64,000 nt of DNA, taken from assembly GCF_001969265.1 (NCBI RefSeq), contig NZ_CP019304.1:4650001-4714000 (forward strand). Reading direction: 5' to 3'. Every line of letters begins with the position of its first letter. The stretch's first letter is position 1. Shown here in pieces: positions 53,120-61,311 of the stretch. Source of the DNA: Arthrobacter sp. QXT-31. GTDB taxonomy: Bacteria; Actinomycetota; Actinomycetes; Actinomycetales; Micrococcaceae. The notes under the pieces were generated by a model. That model was not told the origin of the DNA. It did no database searches and saw only the letters and a program-made list of their open reading frames with translations. The position numbers and the translations under genes are program-made.

Positions 53120-53385
53120 TCGAGCTGGACCCTTCGGAGGTCGTTGGCCAGAGCGGTGATTCTGGGCGTGGGTTTCTTGCTGTCGCCGAACCACTTGTGG
53201 CAGACGCCGGCGACTACCTCCGGAGTCATGGGTTGACCTTTGGCGATTAGGCGCGTGAAGTCTTCGATTTCAGGGTCGTATTCGTCGGGAGGTGCATCGT
53301 CCAAAACCCCGAGCAGGTCGTGGGCATTGACGCACTCAGTGACCGCACGCCGCAGACGTCGGTAGTCCTGCGTTCTGGCGTCCAT
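53107..53385 (-). CDS. small helical protein, DUF1871-like
   Basis: 92 residues. HDLLGVLDDAPPDEYDPEIE is reminiscent of the GAPxDEYDxEI motif of DUF1871-type proteins, followed by GVCHKWFGD. Forms a two-gene unit with the Trp-rich gene. The family call is tentative. Confidence 0.55.
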   Translation of the reverse strand: MDARTQDYRRLRRAVTECVNAHDLLGVLDDAPPDEYDPEIEDFTRLIAKGQPMTPEVVAGVCHKWFGDSKKPTPRITALANDLRRVQLEWNG

Positions 53386-53402
53386 TCGGTCATTCTAGGG
53401 CC

Positions 53403-53430
53403 AGACAGGTCCGGTGGAGGTTCCTGAAGG
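53403..53430 (+). repeat. structured intergenic repeat, copy 5 (short form)
   Basis: CAGGTCCGGTGGAGGTTCCTG with inner arms CAGG (53406) and CCTG (53423). Lies between the minus gene ending upstream and the plus GyrA-like copy 2. Confidence 0.5.
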
Positions 53431-53500
53431 ATTGAGCGCCAAGTGACCATCCTGAACCGACGCAATGCCCCAATGACTTCCGTCGTGCAAGAATCACCGC

Positions 53501-53773
53501 ATGAATGAGGATGAGCGGCGGACAAGGGACCACTTGATGATCGTCGATGCCCTCGTACGGGCGGTGGATCGGCGTGACGAGGTCTTTCAGATGATTGAGG
53601 ATTCAGAGGACGTGGACGAAGCAAGACGTCGGGTAGGTCAGCTGTTGGGTGTGGGAGAGTTGGGCAGCCGGGCCGTCCTTGACATGCAGGTTAGAAGATT
53701 CACCCGAGACCACCGTCAGAGGCTCGCTTCCGAGGCAGAAGAACTTAGATCAAAGTTGCCTGATGGCCGCTAA
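53501..53773 (+). CDS. GyrA coiled-coil-like small protein, copy 2
   Basis: 90 residues, differing from copy 1 at only a few positions (for example VDRRDEVFQMIEDS versus VNRRDEVFQVIEDS). It carries the same RAVLDMQ(V/A)RRFTRDHR motif resembling GyrA/ParC. The duplication of about 420 bp includes sequence before the start (GACGCAATGCCC) and after the stop, up to the repeat element. High identity suggests recent spread or retention by selection. Confidence 0.7.
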   Translation: MNEDERRTRDHLMIVDALVRAVDRRDEVFQMIEDSEDVDEARRRVGQLLGVGELGSRAVLDMQVRRFTRDHRQRLASEAEELRSKLPDGR

Positions 53774-53839
53774 GGACTCCGTGTTCTCCGTCGATCATTA
53801 GGTTCCTCGTCCTCCGACAAGGTGCTGCGGCTCAGCGAT

Positions 53840-53891
53840 CCGACTTCCCCTTTTGGAGTAGACCAAGGAAACTGGCCCGCTTGAGGCTCGG
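53840..53891 (+). repeat. structured intergenic repeat, copy 6
   Basis: Core TTTTGGAGTAGACCAAGG and CTGGCCCGCTTGAGG. Arms CCGAcTTC (53840-53847) and GAGgcTCGG (53883-53891). Inner hairpin CCTTTTGG/CCAAGG around AGTAGA. Confidence 0.6.
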
Positions 53892-53954
53892 CTAGCGGAG
53901 GGCACGATTTGCCGTAGTCCAACCTCGTAAAAACGGTGGTGCGCCAAAGTCTGA

Positions 53955-54257
53955 TTAGCGGTTTACGGACCCGAACAATTCTGCCTCGAACTGGTCCAAC
54001 GCCTCTGGGTATCCGGCCACATCGATGGGTCCATATGTTGTCTGGAGGGAGACCACTCGGAGCCCCGGACCGAAGTTGACCGCCAAGTAATCCCGCACCT
54101 CCAACTGTGTACGGTCTGGAGACATTCGGCCGTTGACAAGGAAGCTCGCAGGCTTGATCCAGGCTCCCTCCCGGGACTCATCCGTCACGAAGTCCACGAG
54201 CGGTGCGCGCACTGAAATCAGTCCCCGCATCCAGCTATTGACCAGACCGCCAGGCAA
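53955..54257 (-). CDS. orphan protein coupled to a membrane protein
   Basis: 100 residues from TTG 54257 (4 nt after the upstream stop) or 91 from ATG 54230. RAPLVDFVTDESREGAWIKP, DRTQLEVRDYLAVNFGPGLR, a single mixed alpha/beta domain. No family recognised. Confidence 0.5.
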   Translation of the reverse strand: MPGGLVNSWMRGLISVRAPLVDFVTDESREGAWIKPASFLVNGRMSPDRTQLEVRDYLAVNFGPGLRVVSLQTTYGPIDVAGYPEALDQFEAELFGSVNR

Positions 54258-54261
54258 CGGC

Positions 54262-54507
54262 TCAGGCGAACGAACCCAGACTTCCGTCCATCCCCGCCGC
54301 CGCCATAGCTTGAATGAGCCGGTTGACTATCAGGATGGCCAACAGCCAAATCACCCACATGGCCAGGAAGGTGACAAAGAATAGGGGAAGCGAGTCGGGT
54401 TGGCGCCCATTAAGCACCATTAGGAAGATTGAAGCCACAGCTGCGGTAATAACACTGCCAAGGCCGAGCGATACCAAACGCCTGATCCTCGATCTCCGTT
54501 CAGCCAC
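54262..54507 (-). CDS. two-helix membrane protein
   Basis: 81 residues: basic start AERRSRIRRLVSLG, helices VITAAVASIFLMVLNG and LFFVTFLAMWVIWLLAILIV. Upstream partner of the previous orphan gene. Confidence 0.6.
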   Translation of the reverse strand: MAERRSRIRRLVSLGLGSVITAAVASIFLMVLNGRQPDSLPLFFVTFLAMWVIWLLAILIVNRLIQAMAAAGMDGSLGSFA

Positions 54508-54610
54508 GCCACACTCTAAGCCCGAATCACTGCCGCTGTCTGCTGCTGGCTCTCACGCCCATTGGTTACGGGGTGCAATTCGAAATGACCTTTCAAAAGC
54601 CCTAAGCATG

Positions 54611-54693
54611 GCCGCTAAACCCCGGGCAACAAGTCTCGCGGCATCAGCCATGGTCTAGACCTAATGCCTCGTGCCGCTAGGGGTTAGTCCGGC
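54611..54693 (+). repeat. structured intergenic repeat, copy 7 (best-paired)
   Basis: Arms GCCGCTAAaCCCC (54611-54623) and GGGGTTAGtcCGGC (54680-54693) form 12 base pairs with small bulges. The core between them contains ATGGTCTAGACCTAA and CGTGCCGCTAGGGG. No other copy has these arm sequences. Confidence 0.65.
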
Positions 54694-54756
54694 GATCGCT
54701 CAGCGGGCCACGAAAAGCACAAAAGCACCCTCATGTCCGTAAGCCGGACGCCTCAG

Positions 54757-55197
54757 TTATATCGGCTTGGGACCAGCCCAGTAGTTTTGACCCAAGCGCC
54801 ATTCGAAGCCGTCCACCTCAATCTTGAGAACGAACGTGTTACCGCGCCCGAAGAGACGACGCCGCGTCGTTACATGCCCACCTCCTTGAAGATATGCACG
54901 CATGACACGGCAAAGCTTCATCAGTTCAGCCTCCCTGTAGGCCTCCAACTCGTCATCGTCCTCTTCTTCGCCGTCGTCTATTAGCAGGGCCGTTTGAACA
55001 TTCAGTTCGGGAATAAACCCCTCCACCCACACTGGATCGACTCGAATGACTGCTTGACGATCCTCATGGGAACGGCTGCTCACCTGGACACTGGGTGAGC
55101 GGGCTGGCTCGTCGGAGCTCTGGTTCACGATGGCGAAGTCTTCCTTGAAGACCTCGTGCACGACGCGATCGAGCATGGCCTTGATGTCACGGGTCAT
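54757..55197 (-). CDS. orphan protein with acidic loop
   Basis: 146 residues. DIKAMLDRVVHEVFKEDFAIV, ALLIDDGEEEDDDELEAYRE (acidic loop) and VLKIEVDGFEWRLGQNYW. Soluble, no family recognised. Confidence 0.55.
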   Translation of the reverse strand: MTRDIKAMLDRVVHEVFKEDFAIVNQSSDEPARSPSVQVSSRSHEDRQAVIRVDPVWVEGFIPELNVQTALLIDDGEEEDDDELEAYREAELMKLCRVMRAYLQGGGHVTTRRRLFGRGNTFVLKIEVDGFEWRLGQNYWAGPKPI

Positions 55198-55333
55198 GTT
55201 CAGAGTCTTTCAGAGTCGGGTGAGGGAGAAGGGGTAGCGCATTGAACCGCCGCGCACCACGTTTCGAACGTTGAGGTGTCTATCAGCGGTCTCACGGCCC
55301 GGAAGGGTCAAACTGCAGACGCTGCGTCGCTAG

Positions 55334-55384
55334 TGAGCCCTAATGGACTGGACCAAGGAAACTGACCCGGTTGAGGGTTCCTCA
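55334..55384 (+). repeat. structured intergenic repeat, copy 8
   Basis: Core ATGGACTGGACCAAGG and CTGACCCGGTTGAGGGTT. Arms TGAGCCC (55334-55340) and GGGttcCTCA (55375-55384). Confidence 0.6.
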
Positions 55385-55475
55385 GCCGTGCTCCCGTTAC
55401 CTGCATATGGTCGCTGTTTCCGGCAGCTAAATCGGGGTATGGGAATACCTGCTGCAGCGAAGATCGTTTCAGGAG

Positions 55476-55868
55476 TCAGCTCGGGTGCGGACCTGACTGT
55501 GGAAGTCGGCGGCGCGCGAAGACATCAACAAGCTGATCAACCTCGTTCAAGCACTCGCGTTGAGCGGTCTCGTCACCTGACTCCCAGGTCCATTCCTGGT
55601 ACTCAACGTCGCCTGACACGAACACGTCATGATCGAGGTTGTCGTACCAAACCTCCATCACCTTTCCAGGGTCGGCTAACAAGGCAATCTGGGTCCGCCA
55701 ACCGTTGACGGTTTCATGGCCAGCTTCCCAACCGTCGTAGTAATGGGCTGCAACGACAGTGGCCTTATTCCGAGCAACTGCGGAATCAATAGTCGCATGA
55801 AGATCGACCAAGAATTCCGGCCTGACAGGCTCGCCCAGCGCGCGGCTCTTTCTAGGACGCTTGCTCAT
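55476..55868 (-). CDS. small acidic orphan protein
   Basis: 130 residues from ATG 55868 (GTG 55898 possible). FLVDLHATIDSAVARNKATV, YYDGWEAGHETVNGWRTQIA, VEYQEWTWESGDETAQRECL. Soluble alpha/beta protein, no family recognised. In-frame starts further upstream would overlap the divergent gene. Confidence 0.55.
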   Translation of the reverse strand: MSKRPRKSRALGEPVRPEFLVDLHATIDSAVARNKATVVAAHYYDGWEAGHETVNGWRTQIALLADPGKVMEVWYDNLDHDVFVSGDVEYQEWTWESGDETAQRECLNEVDQLVDVFARRRLPQSGPHPS

Positions 55869-56080
55869 CCTTTGAGGCTCGGTTCGTTCGTTCACGGAGT
55901 CAGTCTGCCAGCATCCCGGGGCGCCCCCAATAGGCCATCTCGTTACCCGATAGACGTTCGCTGGCGGCACCAAAGGCCGGGCCATCACCGGCTTACGAGC
56001 GCCGGGCACGCCTTGCTTACTGCAGTTCGTGCGAACGCAATACGCGGTGTGCTGTCTGTAGGGTCTGTCATGCTTGACCC

Positions 56081-57007
56081 GTGACTCAAGACGCTTCCGC
56101 AGAAGATGACCAGGCGCCATTCGTCGAACCCATCCGTCTCATCGGCGGCATCAACTTCACGACCTGGCCCGACCTCAAGTGGACTCGGGCGAACTCGCAC
56201 GTTGCCCTCCTCCAGGCCAAGTTCGTTGAGTGGCAAGCAAGCGCCCCGGTTTCGATAGACGCAGTCTTACGTGAGGACCGCCTGGGAATCGACCTCATTG
56301 CCCGAGCACCCAGAGGAATCCCAAAGCACGATTGGGCGCTCGATGTCGGTGACGCCCTGCACAACCTTCGAAGTGCCTTCGATGCTGTTGCGTGGGGTAT
56401 GGCGCACTTTAAAGACACCGAGCCCACACGCCCCAAGTCGGTGTACTTTCCAATCTGCATTGACGAGAAGCAGTGGAAAAGGGCTTTCAACGACTGGGTG
56501 GGCGAGATAAATCTTGAGTTCCAGGAGCGGCTCCGGATTATGCAACCGTTCACCTACATGCAATCCGGAGGGGTGTCGGTACTCTCGATGCTTCACGAAC
56601 TCGACATCCAGGACAAGCACCGCGACATCCTGACTGTCTCGGCTGACATTCACGAGATTAACCTCGGAGGCTCCTTTGAGTATGAGGACCACGATCACCA
56701 GGCCGTCCCCCGTATTGAAATGTTCTCCGACGTTAGATTCAGCGACGGTGTGGTGCTCGGGACACTTCACGCGGGAGCTCCGATCCGAACGATCGGTCAA
56801 ACAATCCTCCGCCCAGCCATGAAGGTGCAACTCACATACCGGGATACCGTTTATGACGTTATGCCAATGCTGCAGCAATTCGTGACCGAGTCCCGGCGTT
56901 GCCTCGACGTCTTGCTGTCCGGGCTGGTGGGACCCGATGAGTCGGACGAAGCGGAGTGGTCCCCGATGGGTTCCTCAGTCAGATGGGTGAATGAACGCCG
57001 GGGTTAG
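56081..57007 (+). CDS. conserved hypothetical protein, about 300 residues
   Basis: 308 residues from GTG 56081. The helical motif GDALHNLRSAFDAVAWGMA lies near residue 95, and a YFPICIDEKQWKRAF segment follows; this is a recurrent layout in bacterial hypotheticals of unknown role. The second half is strand-rich. No membrane helix. It is larger than its neighbours and not flanked by a recognisable repeat copy on its left. Confidence 0.65.
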   Translation: MTQDASAEDDQAPFVEPIRLIGGINFTTWPDLKWTRANSHVALLQAKFVEWQASAPVSIDAVLREDRLGIDLIARAPRGIPKHDWALDVGDALHNLRSAFDAVAWGMAHFKDTEPTRPKSVYFPICIDEKQWKRAFNDWVGEINLEFQERLRIMQPFTYMQSGGVSVLSMLHELDIQDKHRDILTVSADIHEINLGGSFEYEDHDHQAVPRIEMFSDVRFSDGVVLGTLHAGAPIRTIGQTILRPAMKVQLTYRDTVYDVMPMLQQFVTESRRCLDVLLSGLVGPDESDEAEWSPMGSSVRWVNERRG

Positions 57008-57233
57008 CTTTGCTGGCGTTTTCTCAGCACAAACAGCCCAACTAGGTTAGCTAACGTGAATGCGACGCTTAGAACAATCACCACTGCGTTGACGGCAGCC
57101 CAGAATGGCTGAGGGTCAGAAAAATGCGCAATGATCCCCATGACTAAAACGAGGATCCCGGCATACACACCGCCAATAGTCGGGAACTGACGCTTTTTCC
57201 GGGGGCAGGCTCTGACTCGCTTAGATCCGACAT
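57004..57233 (-). pseudogene. small two-helix membrane protein, frameshifted in a C run
   Basis: From ATG 57233 the frame reads MSDLSESEPAP, but a run of five C then shifts it to an early stop. With one more C the frame continues RKKRQFPTIGGVYAGILVLV, MGIIAHFSD, then a second helix WAAVNAVVIVLSVAFTLANL and ends at the stop at 57004. The total of 230 nt is one base short of a whole number of codons. Confidence 0.55.
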
Positions 57234-57566
57234 GCTCGGAGCATACAACCGCGAGCGATAGATGTCTCCGTTACTACTCCGCGGCCTTCCCGCCCTGCTG
57301 AGAAGAAAGCCCCACTAGACGTTCCCGGGAGGCACAACGAATCCAGGTGATCACCGGCATACGAGACGATTGTTAGCGGCCATGAAAAACTGCCCGTAGG
57401 CGGCCACGAAAGTGCCCACTGACGGCCAGTAGAACTGCCCACTGGTGGCCATGAGATCTGCCCACTTCCTTACTTGTTCTGCCGCGTCTTAAGCGGCGGG
57501 GGCCTCTCCCCGGGATTTGATGACGGTGTCTAGTCGCATCGAATGTCGCCCAGGAAGAGGCCCTGT

Positions 57567-59096
57567 ATGAAGTCTGACGGAGAAATCATGGAAATTCTTG
57601 CTGCCTACGATCTGACGGGGTCGTTGCGTGCAACCGCAGAGCTGACGGGCTGTTCCCATCACACTGTTGCCAGGCATGTTGCGGCGCGGGATGCTGGCCG
57701 GCCGATCGCTGAGCCGGCGCCGCGTGACCGTGTCACGGACGCGTTCCTGCCCAAGATCGAGGAATGGGTGGAGGCGTCCAAGGGCCGGATCCGTGCTGAT
57801 AAAGCCCACGAGAAGCTCCTCGCCTTGGGTTATGAGGGCTCGGAGCGGTCCACCCGCCGGGCGATCGCTCAGGTCAAAGCGGCTTGGCGGCTGGGCCATG
57901 TGCGCGTGCACCGCCCTTGGATCGCGGAGCCGGGGATGTGGCTGCAGTACGACTTCGGTGACGGGCCGCGTATCGGCGGGGTGAAGACAGTCCTGTTCGT
58001 TGCCTGGCTGGCGTTCTCGAGGTTCCGGATCGTGATCCCCTTGCGCGACCGGACCGCGCCGAGCGTGTTCGCCGCGCTGGACCGGTCCTTCCGGATCCTG
58101 GGCGGGGCACCGACCTATGTCCTGACCGATAACGAGAAGACGGTGACTACCGCGCACGTGGCCGGGGTGCCGGTGCGGAACCAGCAGACCTTGGATTTCG
58201 CCCGGCATTACGGTGTCACCGTGCTCACCTGCCAGCCGGCTGACCCTGCCACGAAGGGCGGGGTCGAGGCGTCGGTGAAGCTGGCCAAGGCTGACCTGGT
58301 GCCGACGGATACGAATCTGCGGGCCGAGTACTCCACATTCGCTGAGTTGGAGAAGGCGTGTGAGGCGTTTATGGACGAGGTGAATAACCGGGAGCACCGT
58401 GCCACGCGGCGTAAACCGGCTGCCGTGCTCATTGAGGAGGCGCCTCGGTTGCACCGGGTTCCGGAGGCCGCGCACACGGTCGCGTTCGGGCTCGCCCGCA
58501 CGGTCCCGGAGAACACCCCGATGGTGACGTTCGAGAACGCGCAGTATTCCGTCCCGGCGCACCTGCTCGGGGCCAGGGTATTCGTCCGCGCCCACGGCAC
58601 CGGCCCGGGCGAGCAGGTCATCATCGTCCACCACGGCCCCGGCGGTCCGGTCGAAGTCGCCCGGCACGAACGGGCAAGGCCCGGCAGCCCTGCCATCAAC
58701 GATGAGCACTTCCCCGGGACCAGGACCCGGATCCCGGGCGATTACACACCCAAAGCCCGCACCGCCGACGAAGCCGAATTCCTCAGCATCGGCAATGGCG
58801 CCGCGACCTGGCTGGTCGAAGCCGCCGCCGCCGGGACCGGGCGGATGAACGTGAAAATGGCCGAGGCCGTGACCCTGGCCAAAATCGCCGGGACCGAACA
58901 GGTGGACCGGGCCCTGGGTGACGCGGCACTCTATGGCCGCTTCGCTCACGGCGACTTGGCCTCGATCCTGAACGCGAACGTCAGACGCACCACCACCCAC
59001 GCCGCGGACGAGACCCGCTCCCTGACCCAAGGCACGAGCGCGTGGGCAGGCCTGGGCGCCGCGCCCTCCACTACCACAAGGGAGCAGAACCGATGA
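57567..59096 (+). CDS. istA: IS21 transposase IstA, element 2
   Basis: 509 residues from ATG 57567 (MKSDGEIMEILAAYDLTGSL). HTH (TAELTGCSHHTVARHVAARD), DDE core: MWLQYDFGDGPRIGGVKTVLF, PTYVLTDNEKTVTT and KGGVEASVKLAKADLVP. Its stop overlaps the istB start (ATGA). Intact. Confidence 0.93.
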   Translation: MKSDGEIMEILAAYDLTGSLRATAELTGCSHHTVARHVAARDAGRPIAEPAPRDRVTDAFLPKIEEWVEASKGRIRADKAHEKLLALGYEGSERSTRRAIAQVKAAWRLGHVRVHRPWIAEPGMWLQYDFGDGPRIGGVKTVLFVAWLAFSRFRIVIPLRDRTAPSVFAALDRSFRILGGAPTYVLTDNEKTVTTAHVAGVPVRNQQTLDFARHYGVTVLTCQPADPATKGGVEASVKLAKADLVPTDTNLRAEYSTFAELEKACEAFMDEVNNREHRATRRKPAAVLIEEAPRLHRVPEAAHTVAFGLARTVPENTPMVTFENAQYSVPAHLLGARVFVRAHGTGPGEQVIIVHHGPGGPVEVARHERARPGSPAINDEHFPGTRTRIPGDYTPKARTADEAEFLSIGNGAATWLVEAAAAGTGRMNVKMAEAVTLAKIAGTEQVDRALGDAALYGRFAHGDLASILNANVRRTTTHAADETRSLTQGTSAWAGLGAAPSTTTREQNR

Positions 59097-59881
59097 GCCC
59101 GGTCAGCACCACGAACACCACCGCCCCGCCCCTGCCGGCCGAGCTCGAAGCGCTGATGCGGCAGCTGAAAATGCCCCACGCCCGCGCCCTGGCACCGGAG
59201 CTGATCGCGACCGCCCGCGCCCAGCGCTGGGAACCGGCCGAGATCATCAAGGCACTCTTCGCCGAGGAAGCCGCCGGGCGGGCCCGGTCCATGCTCGCCA
59301 CACGGCGCAAGGCAGCAGGCTTCCCGACCGGGAAAACCTTCGACGCCTGGGACCCCGCCGTCTCCTCCATCCCGGGCCCAACCCAGCAGGCCCTGCGCAC
59401 CCTGGAATGGATCACGCGCAGGGAAAACCTCGTCGTCTGCGGACCCTCCGGCACCGGGAAAACGTTCTTCCTCGAAGCCCTCGGCCAGCAAGCCGTCGAA
59501 GCCGGCATGCGCGTGGCCTGGTTCCGGCTCGAGGACCTCGGCGCCCTGATCCGCGCCCACCGCACCGACGACAGCGTCACCCGCGCCGTGACCAGAATCC
59601 TGCGGGCCGAGCTCGTGGTAATCGATGACATTGGACTGTTACCGGTGGCCACCGACGCGGCCGAAGGACTCTACCGGGTCGTGGACGCCGCCTACGAAAA
59701 ACGCTCAGTTGCGATCAGCTCGAACCTTCACCCGGCCGGCTTCGACGAACTCATGCCCAAAACCCTGGCCACAGCAACCGTCGACCGGCTCCTACACCAC
59801 GCCCACGTCTGCCAGACCAGCGGCGACTCCATCCGCCTCACCCAGGCCCTCGCCGGAAAAGGAGTCACCCAACTGAACTAA
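59093..59881 (+). CDS. istB: IS21 helper ATPase IstB, element 2
   Basis: 262 residues from ATG 59093, with GGGAG upstream. AAA+ motifs: CGPSGTGKTFFLEALG (Walker A), LVVIDDIGLLPVATDAAEG (Walker B), VAISSNLHPAGFDELMP. Works with IstA of the same element. Confidence 0.93.
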   Translation: MSPVSTTNTTAPPLPAELEALMRQLKMPHARALAPELIATARAQRWEPAEIIKALFAEEAAGRARSMLATRRKAAGFPTGKTFDAWDPAVSSIPGPTQQALRTLEWITRRENLVVCGPSGTGKTFFLEALGQQAVEAGMRVAWFRLEDLGALIRAHRTDDSVTRAVTRILRAELVVIDDIGLLPVATDAAEGLYRVVDAAYEKRSVAISSNLHPAGFDELMPKTLATATVDRLLHHAHVCQTSGDSIRLTQALAGKGVTQLN

Positions 59882-60045
59882 CAAGACCCGACGATGGCCA
59901 ATCCCGCCGAACCAATCAGTGGGCAGATCTATTGGCCATCACCGGGCAGTTTTACTGGCCACCAGCGGGCAGTTCTACTGGCCGCCCACGGGCAGAAACT
60001 AATGGCCATTGACAGACGATAAGCGGACAGGCCTCTTACGGACCT

Positions 60046-60093
60046 TTTTTATCGCTCGAGTATGGACGGTTTTTATCGCTCGAGTATGGACGG
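60046..60093. repeat. perfect 24-bp tandem duplication
   Basis: TTTTTATCGCTCGAGTATGG plus ACGG occurs twice head to tail (60046-60069, 60070-60093), about 25 bp outside the right target duplication of IS21 element 2. It includes the palindrome CTCGAG. 60094-60193 holds no gene. Confidence 0.7.
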
Positions 60094-60193
60094 TCAGGAA
60101 AGCCCCGCATCTTCTTGACGCATCCTGACTATCCCTTACAGACAGACTTGTTCCCAGGAACTTTGGCCTGCGGCTTCGGACCTGTCGGGGAGG

Positions 60194-60775
60194 TCAATCA
60201 GTCGAAGTGAGGCGCGCGCCAATCACAAACCTGCCGCTGTCGCTTGTATAGATTGTCGCGGGAATAACGGTTCGGTCCTCCGCCCCGAGCCACATCAAAA
60301 CGCGGTCACGGTGATCGACCGCTACTCCTGCGGCGCCCTTCGCGAACAACGCCCAGCCTAGAACGCGGTGGCCGTCGACGTGCAGGTCATATGGGATGTC
60401 CTGGGCCAAGGTGATGGAGCTAGCGGTGTCGGCAAAATCTGAAAGCACCCGTGTTCTCGCGAACTCGGTCAACTCTTCGGCGAGGGCCGTGATGAGGAAG
60501 GCGGCGTGATGGGGACCGGGGCGCGTGGGCTTGAACGTCACCAGGCACTCGGATACTTCAGCGCCGGAACCTGGCCCTGATACTATGACAAAGTGGGCGA
60601 TGACCGCCTGGCCAGCCGCAGACCCCATGGGGACGGACACACCGTTCAACTCGATCCCCTCGGTGCCTGTGCGGGCAGCATAGGGTCCGAAGGCTTCGAG
60701 CTCAGCCGACGTCCGCCCCCGCAGGGAGAGATCACCGGAGGTATCGACCCTGCGAATATACATAGATCCGCCCAT
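60194..60775 (-). CDS. orphan protein, intact paralogue of the 42.2-kb pseudogene
   Basis: 193 residues from ATG 60775 (MGGSMYIRRVDTSGDLSLRG). A long mixed alpha/beta protein with HFVIVSGPGSGAEVSECLVT, HHAAFLITALAEELTEFART and VAVDHRDRVLMWLGAEDR. No signal peptide or membrane helix. No family recognised. The duplicated copy 18 kb away differs by a frameshift and scattered changes. Confidence 0.6.
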   Translation of the reverse strand: MGGSMYIRRVDTSGDLSLRGRTSAELEAFGPYAARTGTEGIELNGVSVPMGSAAGQAVIAHFVIVSGPGSGAEVSECLVTFKPTRPGPHHAAFLITALAEELTEFARTRVLSDFADTASSITLAQDIPYDLHVDGHRVLGWALFAKGAAGVAVDHRDRVLMWLGAEDRTVIPATIYTSDSGRFVIGARLTSTD

Positions 60776-60852
60776 GACGCTATTCTCCAGCCGCCTCCGC
60801 ACCAGGGCTATCCCCCGGTTCCTTTCCCCTTGTCAGACGGTTCTCAGGCGGG

Positions 60853-60946
60853 TCGTCCCTTAGTAGGCCTATCTTTCCCGGTCCCGGGTTCCCGAAGGAA
60901 AAGGACTAGACCTAGCGACTTGTGCGGCGAGGGGGTTAAGGTTCGT
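60853..60946 (+). repeat. structured intergenic repeat, copy 9
   Basis: Core AAGGACTAGACCTAG (60901-60915) and CTTGTGCGGCGAGGGGGTT. Weaker arms CCTTA (60858-60862) and TAAGG (60937-60941). It reaches the 3' end of the minus gene at 60936. Confidence 0.45.
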
Positions 60947-61151
60947 CGCGGTGCTCGCGCTCACTACCGAAGAAGAAGATGGCTACGAAACCTAGGCCGA
61001 GTAGTGCCAGGATGACAACGATCCAGTTGGACGCAGTAAAAGCGAAGTAGATTCCAATAATAAACATGCCTATGAATCCCAGGCTCCACAGGAGACTCAG
61101 GGATCTAGCTCTTTCGCGATACGTCCAGACCTGTCCTTTTTTCGGAAACAT
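60936..61151 (-). CDS. two-helix membrane protein
   Basis: 71 residues: basic start, helices SLLWSLGFIGMFIIGIYFAF and NWIVVILALLGLGFVAIFFF, tail GSEREHRDEP. Function unknown. Confidence 0.6.
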   Translation of the reverse strand: MFPKKGQVWTYRERARSLSLLWSLGFIGMFIIGIYFAFTASNWIVVILALLGLGFVAIFFFGSEREHRDEP

Positions 61152-61221
61152 GGGATCTCCAATTCATAGGATGACACCGTACGGCGAGACTAGGCTGGCC
61201 GTGAGTTCACATCAAGAGACT

Positions 61222-61274
61222 GCCGGCTTCCCCTTTGGAGTAGACCAAGCTAACCGACCCGGTTGAGGTTCGGC
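61222..61274 (+). repeat. structured intergenic repeat, copy 10
   Basis: Core CTTTGGAGTAGACCAAG and ACCCGGTTGAGGTT. Arms GCCGgCTTC (61222-61230) and GAGGttCGGC (61265-61274), with an inner hairpin TTGG/CCAA around AGTAGA. Confidence 0.6.
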
Positions 61275-61311
61275 TCCCGGCAACGACCAGCGCGAAAGGG
61301 GTGCGCTTAGG

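Larger units (their letters stand above)
57371..60014 (+). mobile_element. IS21-family insertion sequence, element 2 (complete)
   Basis: 2644 bp with TGTTAGCGGCCAT at the left and ATGGCCATTGACA at the right. Both ends carry several AACTGCCC...GGCGGCCA-type repeats. GACGAT flanks both sides (57365-57370 and 60015-60020), a 6-bp target duplication. It is a different IS from element 1: the ends share only the TGT/ACA tips and the transposases differ at many positions. Confidence 0.92.

Noticed and set aside
50721..61274. Canonical integron attC sites
   Set aside because: The 3' ends do not match GTTRRRY except in one copy, 5' arms lack RYYYAAC, and no integron integrase is in the window. Only the layout is similar.
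50721..61274. Simple rho-independent terminators as explanation for the repeats
   Set aside because: No T runs follow; the conserved core lies inside the arms and the orientation does not follow gene direction.
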